A stretch of 64,000 bases of DNA from Nocardioides panaciterrulae. Its GTDB lineage: Bacteria > Actinomycetota > Actinomycetes > Propionibacteriales > Nocardioidaceae. The stretch is taken from the NCBI RefSeq assembly GCF_013409645.1, contig NZ_JACCBG010000001.1, positions 2,974,001-3,038,000 on the forward strand, written 5' to 3'. Below, piece after piece: positions 34,980 through 42,969 of this stretch (the stretch's first letter is position 1; every line of letters begins with the position of its first letter). A program made the translations under genes and the position numbers. The notes beneath the pieces are model-generated. The model did no database searches, was not told the origin of the DNA, and saw only the letters and a list, made by a program, of their open reading frames with translations.

Positions 34980-35659
34980 GAAACCCGCGTGGATCGACCA
35001 AGGTCGCCCTGGTCGAGGACCATCTGCTGTTCGCCGAGTCGCTCGAGATCGCGCTCGGCATGGAGGGCTACCAGGTCCGCCGGATCCCACTGCCGGCGCG
35101 ACCCAGCTCGCTGGGCGCGGTGCTGGCCAGCGTGCTCCGCGTCCAGCCCCGGATCGTGCTGCTCGACCTCGACCTCGGCGCGCACGGCAACGGCGTACGC
35201 CTGATCGAGCCGCTCGCCAAGGCCGGCATCGCGGTCGTCGTGGTCACCGGCTCACTGGAGCGCACCCGTTGGGGCGAGTGCCTGCGCTACGGCGCCCGCA
35301 CGGTGCTGACCAAGACCTCACCGCTAAACGACATCCTCGCCACGGTCCGCCGGCTCAACGACGGCTTCCCCGTCATCGACCGGGCCGTGCGCGAGGAGCT
35401 GATCGCCGAGTGGCACCAGAACCGGGTCGAGAACCACGAGGCACGGCGCCGGCTCGACGACCTGACGCCGCGCGAGCGCGAGGTGCTGCGCCAGCTGATG
35501 CAGGGCCACCAGGTGCGCGACATCGCCCGCATCAACGTGGTCTCCGAGGCCACCGTGCGCACCCAGGTGAAGTCGATCCTCGCCAAGCTGGAGGTCTCCT
35601 CCCAGCTGGCCGCCGTGGGCCTCGCCCACGAGGCCGGCTGGCGGCCCTCCGACGTCTGA
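34976..35659 (+). CDS. LuxR-family response regulator
   Basis: A 227-residue regulator. The receiver has LVEDHLLF, phospho-acceptor Asp in IVLLDLDLG, Thr in VVVVTGS and Lys in VLTKTSP, so it appears functional. The C-terminal GerE domain (LTPREREVLRQLMQGHQVRDIARINVVSEATVRTQVKSILAKLEV) binds DNA. Its start overlaps the kinase stop. The DNA-binding helix is close to that of the protein at 32203, so both may recognise similar sites. Confidence 0.93.
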   Translation: MRNPRGSTKVALVEDHLLFAESLEIALGMEGYQVRRIPLPARPSSLGAVLASVLRVQPRIVLLDLDLGAHGNGVRLIEPLAKAGIAVVVVTGSLERTRWGECLRYGARTVLTKTSPLNDILATVRRLNDGFPVIDRAVREELIAEWHQNRVENHEARRRLDDLTPREREVLRQLMQGHQVRDIARINVVSEATVRTQVKSILAKLEVSSQLAAVGLAHEAGWRPSDV

Positions 35660-35675
35660 CCCGTCCAGACCACCG

Positions 35676-35712
35676 GCCCACCGGCGGCGGCTCCGTGCCG
35701 CCGCCGGTGGGC
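35676..35712 (+). terminator. terminator after the LuxR-type regulator
   Basis: GCCCACCGGCGGCGGC, a 5-base loop TCCGT and the exact complement make a 16-bp stem, 17 bases after the stop codon. Confidence 0.7.
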
Positions 35713-35763
35713 TGCGCCGTTGACGCGGCGCGGCGTACCCCGCCGGGACTATGGCGGCGCGCG

Positions 35764-35776
35764 GGGGATGCCCCAA
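35764..35776 (+). promoter_or_regulatory. second copy of the GGGGA-N2-CCCCAA motif
   Basis: GGGGATGCCCCAA lies 101 bases upstream of the leader ORF and matches the site at 33094-33107 at 11 of 13 positions. CCCTACGTTGAG about 40 bases later may be part of the promoter or transcription start. Confidence 0.4.
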
Positions 35777-35864
35777 TTTCGGCATGACCTCCCCTCGGCC
35801 GCTCCCTACGTTGAGTGCACCGGCTCGGGACTGGCGCGGGCCGGGCAGGGGGGGAAGGAAGCCG

Positions 35865-35930
35865 ATGAGTTCAGCAAGCCGGGGGGCGAGCCGGTCGATG
35901 CCGACCGGACGGGACGCGGTGCTCGGATGA
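35865..35930 (+). CDS. short leader ORF coupled to the sugar transferase
   Basis: ATG at 35865 follows GGGGGAAGGAAG at ideal spacing and opens a 21-codon frame (MSSASRGASRSMPTGRDAVLG). Its TGA stop overlaps the ATG of the sugar transferase by the ATGA arrangement. The main gene itself lacks a convincing ribosome site, so translation may depend on reading the leader first. Too short for family assignment. Confidence 0.45.
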   Translation: MSSASRGASRSMPTGRDAVLG

Positions 35931-37402
35931 GCTTCGCGGTCAGGAAGGGCCTGGCGGTCGCGCCCGAGCCCGCCACCGATCCGGCACCCGAGCTCGCCGC
36001 CCGGCGTCCGCGGATCGCGGCGCTGGGCTCTTGGCGGGTGCGCACGCTCGCTCTCTGCCTCGCCGCCGCGGACCTCGTGACCGCCGCCGTCGTGGTGCTC
36101 GGCTGGCGCCTCAGCGGTCCCGCCTCCGGGAGCCTGCTGGTGCTGACGGCCGTGCCCGTCATGTGGGTGGCGCTGCTCGCCGGCACCGGTTGGTACGCCG
36201 GGCCGCGGACCCGCAGCGACTCCCTGCTGGGCAACGCGGTGCTGCTCGCCGCCACCGGCTGGACCCTGGCGGCGGCGACCGGCCACCGCCTCCCGGGCGA
36301 GGTCCTCGCGCTGGTCGCCGCGCTGGTCGCGGCCGGCAGCCTGGGCCACCGCCGGGCGCTGCGGGCCTGGGCGAGCCGGCGCGGGGTCGCGTTGCCGGGC
36401 CACCGGCACCGTGCCGTCGTCGTGGGTCACCCCGGCGCGGTCGACGAGCTGGCCCGCGAGGCGTCCCGGGCCCGCGCGGAGGGCCTCGAGGTGGTCGGGG
36501 TCTGCCTGCTGGACCAGCAGGTCGACCTGCTGCGGCTGAGCGACGACGTGCCGGTCGCGGCGGGGCTGGGTCACCTGGCCGGGGTCGTGGCGATGTCGCG
36601 GGCGGACACCGTCGTACTGCTGCCCTGCTCCCACCTCGACGCCGCCACGGTCCGGCGGACCGCCTGGCAGCTGGAGGCGCGCGGCACCCGGCTCCTGGTC
36701 GGGACCCCGCTGCACGGCGTGGCCGCGTCGCGGGCCCGGCTCGCCGCGGTCGGCGACCCGTCCCTGCCGATGGTGCACGTGCGGCACGCCCGGCTGCGCG
36801 GGCCGGCCCGCGTGGTCAAGGAGATCTGGGAACGACTCGCCGCGACGCTCGCCCTGCTGCTGCTCGCGCCGGCGCTGCTGGTGCTGATGGTCGCGGTGCG
36901 CCTCGACTCCCCCGGCCCCGCCCTCTTCCGCCAGACCCGGGTCGGCCGGCACGACCGCCCCTTCTCGATGCTCAAGCTGCGCACGATGACCGTGGACGCC
37001 GAGGACCGGCGCACTGCCCTGGCCGAGCACAACGAGGTGGACGGCAACCTCTTCAAGATCCGCAGCGACCCGCGGGTGACCCGGCTCGGCCGGCTGCTGC
37101 GGCGTTCCTCGCTCGACGAGCTCCCGCAGCTGATCAACATCGTGCGCGGCCACATGTCGCTCGTCGGCCCGCGGCCGGCGCTGCCGACCGAGGTCGACGC
37201 CTACGAGCACGACGTCCGGCGCCGGCTGGTGGTCAAGCCCGGTCTCACCGGGCTGTGGCAGGTCTCCGGCCGTTCCGACCTGCCCTGGGACGAGGCGGTC
37301 CGGCTGGACCAGACCTACGTGGACAACTGGACGCTGCGCGGGGACCTGGCCATCCTGGCCCGCACCTTCGGTGCCGTGGTCGGGCGGCGCGGGGCCTACT
37401 GA
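35927..37402 (+). CDS. exopolysaccharide polyprenyl-phosphate sugar transferase
   Basis: A 491-residue membrane enzyme that loads the first sugar phosphate onto a polyprenyl phosphate carrier. Four N-terminal hydrophobic segments (about 35-145) precede a nucleotide-binding-like domain with VVVGHPGAVDELAREA, then a fifth segment (LAATLALLLLAPALLVLMVAV) and the catalytic bacterial sugar transferase domain: SPGPALFRQTRVGRHDRPF, LKLRTM, RSSLDELPQLINI, SLVGPRPALP and PGLTGLWQVSGRS. All conserved motifs are present. I took the ATG at 35927; the frame is open upstream to 35720. It stands alone, without a glycosyltransferase cluster in the window. Confidence 0.92.
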   Translation: MSFAVRKGLAVAPEPATDPAPELAARRPRIAALGSWRVRTLALCLAAADLVTAAVVVLGWRLSGPASGSLLVLTAVPVMWVALLAGTGWYAGPRTRSDSLLGNAVLLAATGWTLAAATGHRLPGEVLALVAALVAAGSLGHRRALRAWASRRGVALPGHRHRAVVVGHPGAVDELAREASRARAEGLEVVGVCLLDQQVDLLRLSDDVPVAAGLGHLAGVVAMSRADTVVLLPCSHLDAATVRRTAWQLEARGTRLLVGTPLHGVAASRARLAAVGDPSLPMVHVRHARLRGPARVVKEIWERLAATLALLLLAPALLVLMVAVRLDSPGPALFRQTRVGRHDRPFSMLKLRTMTVDAEDRRTALAEHNEVDGNLFKIRSDPRVTRLGRLLRRSSLDELPQLINIVRGHMSLVGPRPALPTEVDAYEHDVRRRLVVKPGLTGLWQVSGRSDLPWDEAVRLDQTYVDNWTLRGDLAILARTFGAVVGRRGAY

Positions 37403-37435
37403 AGGGGCCAGCTGCCGGTCCGCGGCCGGGGACGC

Positions 37436-38644
37436 TCAGCGGCGCGGGAACAGCACCACGATCGTGCGCGAGGGGTCGTCGCCGAGGATCCGCCCGCCGA
37501 GGGACTCCGCCACGGCCCGGGCCGCCTCGAGGCGGGTCAGGTCGGCGGCGCGGGCGCCCTGGGTCACGCCGGCCAGGCCCTCCGAGGTCACGCGCACGCG
37601 CAGGTGGCCGCCGTCCTGGCCCAGGAAGACGATGCGCACGGCGCCGGTGCCCCGGTGGACGACGTCGGCGAGGAGTAGGTCCAGGACCTGCTCGACGGGG
37701 CCCGGGGTGTAGGTCAGCGCCAGGTCGCCCTCCGCGGAGGCCGACAGCGTCCGGCCCCGCGCGGCCAGCCGGTCGGCCCAGCGCTGGGCGAGCTGGGTGG
37801 CGAGGTCGACGAGCGGGAGCTCGGCCCCGGCGACCAGCGTGCCGCCGCGGGAGAGCTCGACCAGCTCGCCGGTGACCTCGTCCATCGCGTCCAGGCGCGC
37901 CAGCCCGCGCCCGGCCGAAGCGCGGACGTCGGCCGGCAGGTCCGCACGCTGCGCGAGCTCCTCCAGCTCCAGCCGGAGGCCGGTCAGCGGGGTGCGCAGC
38001 ACGTGCGAGGCCCGCTCGGCGAAGTCCCGCTCGCGGCGGATCCGGTCCTCCAGCTGGCCCGCGCTGGTGCGCAGCGCCTGGGCGATCGCCCGGGCCTCGG
38101 GGATCTTGGAGCGGGGCAGCTCGAGGTCGAAGCGACCACGGCCCAGCGCTGCGGCGGCGACCGCGAGCTGGCGGAACGGCGCGGACAGCATCCGGGAGAG
38201 CAGCCAGCCCAGCAGGCCGGCCAGCGTGGAGAGCACCCCCAGCAGCACGATCGCGGAGCCGATGTCGCGGCGGATCACGTCGCTCACCACCTCGGCCGAG
38301 TGCGCGACCACGACGGTCCCGTCGTAGACGGTCGCGGTCGCGGACAGGTCGTCGCCGGAGCCGTCGTACCCGGGCCCCTCGACCCTCATCGGTCGACCCT
38401 GGTGGGGCAGGTAGGTCAGGCGGCTGGCGCTCGGCACCAGCTCGGTGAGCAGCTCCCGGTCGACGCGGCCGCCGGAGGTCTCGCGGGCGTCCAGGATGCG
38501 CACGATCAGCGCGGCCTCCTGCTGCAGGTGCTCGCTCTCCTGCTCCCGGACCAGGTCGCGGAGCACGAAGGCGCGCACGATGCCGGCCCCGAGGAGCACC
38601 AGGATGGAGAGGACGACGAAGGCCGCGGTGAGACGGTTACGCAT
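37436..38644 (-). CDS. histidine-kinase-like protein with degraded ATPase domain
   Basis: About 402 residues. Span 1 lies at about 5-27, an extracytoplasmic domain at 30-125, span 2 near 130-150, then a HAMP-like stretch. The H-box is FAERASHVLRTPL (His214) with Val where Glu is normal. The N-box region reads QVLDLLLADVVHR, with both Asn replaced, and no DxGxG or GxGLGL motif can be found. It may not bind ATP in the standard way. It overlaps the regulator gene at 38637 by eight bases, so it belongs to that operon. Confidence 0.82.
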   Translation of the reverse strand: MRNRLTAAFVVLSILVLLGAGIVRAFVLRDLVREQESEHLQQEAALIVRILDARETSGGRVDRELLTELVPSASRLTYLPHQGRPMRVEGPGYDGSGDDLSATATVYDGTVVVAHSAEVVSDVIRRDIGSAIVLLGVLSTLAGLLGWLLSRMLSAPFRQLAVAAAALGRGRFDLELPRSKIPEARAIAQALRTSAGQLEDRIRRERDFAERASHVLRTPLTGLRLELEELAQRADLPADVRASAGRGLARLDAMDEVTGELVELSRGGTLVAGAELPLVDLATQLAQRWADRLAARGRTLSASAEGDLALTYTPGPVEQVLDLLLADVVHRGTGAVRIVFLGQDGGHLRVRVTSEGLAGVTQGARAADLTRLEAARAVAESLGGRILGDDPSRTIVVLFPRR

Positions 38645-39338
38645 CCGGGGGGCCGCCCTCGAGGCGGAAACCCACGCCCCGGACGGCCACGACACGGTCG
38701 GTCACGCCGACACCCTCGAGCTTCTGGCGCAGCCGACCGATCGTGACGTCGAGCGTCTTGGTCGAGCCGTACCAGTTCGCGTCCCACACGTCGGCCATCA
38801 GCCGGCTCCGGGAGACCACCTTGTCGCGGTTGGCGGCCAGGATGGTCAGCACCTCGAACTCCTTGCCGGTCAGCGCCACCTCGTCCTGGCCGGCGTACAC
38901 GCGCCGGGCCGGCACGTCGATGCGCAGGCCCTGGGCGGCCTCGTCCCCGTGCCCGTCGGTGGCCCCGCCGGTGGCGGTGCGCCGCAGCAGCGCGCGCACG
39001 CGGGCCTGCAGCTCGGCCAGCCCGAACGGCTTGGAGAGGTAGTCGTCGGCGCCGTAGTCGAGACCCACCACCCGGTCCAGCTCGCCGGCCCGGGCGGTGA
39101 CGATCATGATCGCGCCCGAGAACCCGCTCTCGCGGGCCCGTCGGCAGACCTCGAGCCCGTCCATGTCGGGCAGCCCGAGGTCGAGGATCATCACGTCGAC
39201 GGGGTTGCCGGCGACGTGCTCCAGCGTCTTCTCGCCGCTGTCGAGCCAGGTGACGTCGTACCCCTCGCGCTCCAGCGTGCGGACCAGGGGGAAGGCGATG
39301 TCCTCCTCGTCCTCCACCACGAGGACCCGTTGTGCCAT
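38637..39338 (-). CDS. OmpR-family response regulator
   Basis: A 233-residue regulator. The receiver is canonical (VVEDEED; Asp in MILDLGLPDMDG; Thr-Ala in IVTARAGE; Lys in LSKPFG). The winged helix ends VRGVGFRLEG. ATG at 39338 (MAQRVLVVED); an in-frame ATG four codons upstream is less likely. It lies between the S26-like gene (43-base gap) and the degraded kinase. Confidence 0.93.
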   Translation of the reverse strand: MAQRVLVVEDEEDIAFPLVRTLEREGYDVTWLDSGEKTLEHVAGNPVDVMILDLGLPDMDGLEVCRRARESGFSGAIMIVTARAGELDRVVGLDYGADDYLSKPFGLAELQARVRALLRRTATGGATDGHGDEAAQGLRIDVPARRVYAGQDEVALTGKEFEVLTILAANRDKVVSRSRLMADVWDANWYGSTKTLDVTIGRLRQKLEGVGVTDRVVAVRGVGFRLEGGPPDA

Positions 39339-39381
39339 GGGAGGGAGCATAGAGGCAGGGGATGACTCGTGGGACGAACGG

Positions 39382-39927
39382 TCAGCCGGCGGCGCGTGCC
39401 CGGCCGGCCCGATCGCGCCGACCGAGCACGACCGCGAGCACCAGCAGCAGCCCGGCCCCCACGAGCAGGCCGGCCCGGGCCGGCGGTCCCAGGGCGAGCA
39501 GCACCAGGTAGGGGTAGCCGACCCACGGCACCGCGAGCACCACCCGGTGCACGGTCGGCCGCCCGGTCGCCAGCGTTTCCGGGGTCCCCGAGCCCGCCGC
39601 GGACGGCGGCTCCCCGGCGGTGCGGACCCGGCCGTGGTCGACGGCGACGACCCGGCGGGTCACGGTCCGCGGACCCTGCGCCGTGGACTCCCGGAACGTG
39701 ACGACGTCGTCCACCCGGACGTCGCTCAGCGGCACCGCCCGCTCGATCAGCAGGGTCCCCCGGGACACCCCGGGCAGCAGGTCGGCACCGGTCACGACGT
39801 AGCGGTGCAGGCCGAAGCAGGCCGGTAGCAGCACCAGGAGCGTGACCGGGAGACAGATGGCCAGCACCACCAGCAGCCGGAACCACGACGACGTGGCCGG
39901 CCGTGACGACGAGACGACGATCTCCAT
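39382..39927 (-). CDS. S26 signal-peptidase-like membrane protein lacking the catalytic dyad
   Basis: A 181-residue protein with two spans (about 17-40 and 136-170) and the S26 fold between them, as seen from VDDVVTFRE and TRRVVAVDHGRVRTAGE. The usual Ser position reads TGADLLPG (Ala48) and the usual Lys position reads RTAGEPP (Ala104), so it is probably not a peptidase. It may be a structural or regulatory relative. The ATG follows GGAAAGGG. First gene of the operon with the OmpR regulator and degraded kinase. The 237 bases upstream show no gene. Confidence 0.72.
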   Translation of the reverse strand: MEIVVSSSRPATSSWFRLLVVLAICLPVTLLVLLPACFGLHRYVVTGADLLPGVSRGTLLIERAVPLSDVRVDDVVTFRESTAQGPRTVTRRVVAVDHGRVRTAGEPPSAAGSGTPETLATGRPTVHRVVLAVPWVGYPYLVLLALGPPARAGLLVGAGLLLVLAVVLGRRDRAGRARAAG

Positions 39928-40164
39928 CGAGCCCTTTCCCGAGGACAGGAGCTGGAGCGGCGGCCGACCCGGAGCCCCCCGCCCCGAACCGGCCACCCAC
40001 TCACGGTGTCGGGCGACCGGCGGGTGCTCCCTCCCCGAGCACCTGCCGACCTCCCGCCCCCTGTGGGTCCGGTCGCCCGGGCCCGGAGGGAGCCTACGGC
40101 TCGGCGGCCCGCGCCGGGGCAACACCAGGTCCACGGGAGCTCAACGGTTCGGTAACGGCCGCCG

Positions 40165-41073
40165 TCAGGACTCCGCGAACAGGTCCCCGCGCTCCTGCAC
40201 CCGGCCGAGCACCTCCTCGAAGGAGAACTGCTCCAGCCCCAGCGGGTCCTCCGCTCCCGCCTCGACCTCCGCCCAGGTCACCGGCGTGGCCACCAGCGGT
40301 CGCTCGCGGCCGCGCAGGGAGTACGGCGAGACCGTCGTCTTGGAGCCGGCGTTCTGCGACCAGTCCAAGAACACCTTCCCGGACCGCTTCGCCTTGGTCA
40401 TCGTGGCGGTGACCAGCCGCGCGTGCTCGCCCTGGAGCTCCTCGGCGACCTCGCGGGCCAGCGCGGTCGACTCCTCCGGCGGCAGCCGTCGCGGCAGCCC
40501 GGCGTACAGGTGGAGGCCCTTGCTGCCGCTGGTGACCGGACGGGCGGCCAGCCCCCGCTGCTCGAGCTTGTCGCGGACCAGCAGCGCCACCCGGCAGCAC
40601 TCGTGCAGCCCGGCCGGCTCCCCGGGGTCGAGGTCGATGACCAGCCGGTCGGCGTTGCGCGGACGGCCGTTGCGCCCCACCGTCCACTGGTGCACGTGCA
40701 GCTCCAGCGCGGCCAGGTTGACCAGCCAGGTCAGCGTCGCGAGGTCGTCGATGATCGGGAAGGTGATCGTGTCGCTCGTCCCGGAACCGGAGCGCGACCC
40801 GGTCGTGGGCACGGTCGCGGTCCGGACCCAGGTGGGGGTGCCGGCGGGGACGTTCTTCTCGAAGAAGCTGGCGCCGCCGACCCCGTGCGGCCAGCGGATC
40901 CGGGTGACAGGCCGGTCGGCGAGATGCGGCAGCAGCACCGGCGCGACGCGGGCGTAGTAGTTGAGGACCTCGCCCTTGGTCGTCCCGGTGCGGGGATAGA
41001 GCACCTTGTGCAGGTTGGAGATCCGCAGCGTCCGGCCGTCGACGTCGACGTGCACCTCCTCCCCCGACGCCAC
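40165..41073 (-). CDS. LigD-type NHEJ DNA polymerase/primase domain protein
   Basis: A 302-residue stand-alone polymerase (PolDom) of the bacterial end-joining system. Key segments are ISNLHKVLYPRTGTTKGEVLNYY, ASFFEKNVPAGTP, the catalytic metal-binding LVIDLDPGE, TSGSKGLHLYAGL and FLDWSQNAGSKTTVSPYSLR. It adds nucleotides at broken ends. In many bacteria this domain is fused to the ligase; here the genes are separate. GTG start three bases after the L,D-transpeptidase stop, so both are co-translated. Confidence 0.93.
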   Translation of the reverse strand: MASGEEVHVDVDGRTLRISNLHKVLYPRTGTTKGEVLNYYARVAPVLLPHLADRPVTRIRWPHGVGGASFFEKNVPAGTPTWVRTATVPTTGSRSGSGTSDTITFPIIDDLATLTWLVNLAALELHVHQWTVGRNGRPRNADRLVIDLDPGEPAGLHECCRVALLVRDKLEQRGLAARPVTSGSKGLHLYAGLPRRLPPEESTALAREVAEELQGEHARLVTATMTKAKRSGKVFLDWSQNAGSKTTVSPYSLRGRERPLVATPVTWAEVEAGAEDPLGLEQFSFEEVLGRVQERGDLFAES

Positions 41074-41076
41074 GGC

Positions 41077-41799
41077 TCAACGTCCGATCGCGACGACCGG
41101 GACCCGGGCCCCGTCGAGCCGGGTCAGCAGGCGGCGCAGGAACCAGCGCGGGGCGCTGACGCAGCCCGCGGTGGCGCCCCGGCCGTTGACGTGCAGGAAG
41201 ATCCCGGCGCCCCGGTGGCGCACCTGCCGGTGGTTGAAGGAGGTCACCAGCGCGTACTCGTACTGCACGGGATAGTCGCTGAGCCGCTCCGAGCCGTTCT
41301 CGTCGCTGGCCGGCAGCCACCAGCGGAAGCCGCCCTGGCGCTGGTTGCGGTAGCGGTTGTAGAACCGCGAGCCGTTGTCCTCGACCCAGAAGTCGCCCGC
41401 GCGGATCCGGCGGTAGCCGAGGTCCCAGCCCGCGGCCTTCGCGTGCGTGCCGAAGGCCCATGGGAGGCGGAAGGTGCCCAGCGGGGTGGTGCCGGTGCCC
41501 TGCTCGCGCCGGCCTGCGGCGACCAGGCCGCCGTACCCGATCCGGCCGTCGGCGGCCCGCATCCGGCGCACCCAGCCGCGCTGGCGCAGCGCCCACAGCG
41601 TCACCCGCGCGTGGTAGCCGCGGGTGTGCCGCACGGTCACCACCTGGCGGGTGCCGCGGCGCGGGTGGACCGTGACGCCGTCGAGGACCACCGAGTCGGT
41701 CGCGGCCTGGGCCGGGCCGGTCCCGGGTGAGCCGGGCGCCAGCACGAGCGTCGTGGCGATCAGCGCGGCGGCGAGGAGCGGAGCCTGGAGGGAGCGCAC
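41077..41799 (-). CDS. secreted L,D-transpeptidase (YkuD-type)
   Basis: A 240-residue exported protein with a signal peptide ending near AQA-ATD (34). The catalytic motif is FLHVNGRGATAGCVS, with His and Cys in the YkuD HxN...GC pattern, preceded by GTGTTPLGTFRLPWAFG. It would crosslink peptidoglycan or act on cell-wall peptides. GTG start. It is sandwiched between the two LigD-type genes on the same strand with tiny gaps, an odd context for a cell-wall enzyme. Confidence 0.85.
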   Translation of the reverse strand: MRSLQAPLLAAALIATTLVLAPGSPGTGPAQAATDSVVLDGVTVHPRRGTRQVVTVRHTRGYHARVTLWALRQRGWVRRMRAADGRIGYGGLVAAGRREQGTGTTPLGTFRLPWAFGTHAKAAGWDLGYRRIRAGDFWVEDNGSRFYNRYRNQRQGGFRWWLPASDENGSERLSDYPVQYEYALVTSFNHRQVRHRGAGIFLHVNGRGATAGCVSAPRWFLRRLLTRLDGARVPVVAIGR

Positions 41800-41811
41800 G
41801 AACTCACCCTG

Positions 41812-42804
41812 TCAGATCCTGGGCGCCCGGCCGGGCCCGGCCGGATCGGTCGGCGCGGCGGGCGCCAGGTCGTCGGGCGCCAGGTCGCTGCGGACCCCCT
41901 GGTACGACGGCTGCCGCAACCGCTGCCGGCGCGAGGCGTGGTGGGTGTCCACGTCGACCACGACGACCGGCCGGACCCACCGGGTCCCGCGCGCGTCCTC
42001 CCGGGGCACCTCGTCGTCGAACGGGCTGTCCTTTCGGCCGAGCGGGGCGAGCAACTCGGTGAGGACCCGGGCCGCCCGCGCGCCGATGCCGCTGCCGACC
42101 CGGCCCCGATAGGACAGCCCCGCGGCCGTGGGCTCCCCCACCAGCAGGGCGCCGAGCCGGTCCGTCGTCCCCTCGACCGGCCGCCAGCCGCCCACGACGT
42201 AGGAGATCCGGTGCCGGTGGGCGAACTTCAACCAGTGCGGTGAGCGGACCCCGAAGTCGTAGCGCGAGTCGCGACGCTTGCTCACGATGCCCTCCAGGCC
42301 CTGCTGGAGCGTCGCGTCGAAGAGCATCGATCCGTCGTCGTAGGACGGCGGCACCTGCCACGTCGACTGCTCCAGGCCGAGGCCGAGCAGCAGCTCGCGG
42401 CGCCGCTCGAGCGGTTCGCGGGTCAGGTCGCGGCCGTCGAGGCGCAGCAGGTCGAAGACCATGTAGGTCGCGGGCGTGGCGCGGGCCAGCCGGGCCGCGG
42501 CCGTGGCCCGGCGTACGTGGATCCGCTCGGCGAGCTCGCGGAAGTCCGGCAGGCCCTCGGCGTTGAGCGCGATGACCTCGCCGTCGACGAGCAGGTCGCG
42601 GGCGCCGAGCGGGGGCGTGCTCAGCTCGGGCCAGGCGATCGTGACGTCGTTGCCGTTGCGGGTGGTGAGCCGGGCGGTGTCGCCGCCCGCGGTGACGTCG
42701 GCGAGGATGCGCACGCCGTCCCACTTCACCTCGTGCGCCCACGCCTCACCGGTGGGGACGTGCCGGCCCGGGGAGGCGAGCATCGGCAGCATGCGCACCA
42801 TCAT
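41812..42804 (-). CDS. LigD-type ATP-dependent DNA ligase
   Basis: A 330-residue ligase. The nucleotidyl-acceptor Lys is in WAHEVKWDGVR; later motifs are TTRNGNDVT, VDGEVIAL, YMVFDLLRLDGRDL, LEGIVSKRRDSRY and HWLKFAHR. A C-terminal OB-like region includes GRVGSGIG. It seals DNA ends aligned by Ku. ATG at 42804, with a second ATG next to it. The 165-base divergent gap to Ku carries a short degenerate repeat (CGAACCCCGC-like, 42812-42862). Confidence 0.92.
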   Translation of the reverse strand: MMVRMLPMLASPGRHVPTGEAWAHEVKWDGVRILADVTAGGDTARLTTRNGNDVTIAWPELSTPPLGARDLLVDGEVIALNAEGLPDFRELAERIHVRRATAAARLARATPATYMVFDLLRLDGRDLTREPLERRRELLLGLGLEQSTWQVPPSYDDGSMLFDATLQQGLEGIVSKRRDSRYDFGVRSPHWLKFAHRHRISYVVGGWRPVEGTTDRLGALLVGEPTAAGLSYRGRVGSGIGARAARVLTELLAPLGRKDSPFDDEVPREDARGTRWVRPVVVVDVDTHHASRRQRLRQPSYQGVRSDLAPDDLAPAAPTDPAGPGRAPRI

Positions 42805-42969
42805 GCCCCGCACTCGAACCCCGCGCTCGAACCCCGCACTTGAACCCCGTACCGGAACCCCGGGCCCCGCCCGCATGCATGTGGGATGCGGGAGCCGGGA
42901 ACTGTGGCGATACTGGCCGGGGGCAACGATGCCCGCGACCGAACAGTCGTCCACCCGAGAGGCTTCCCC

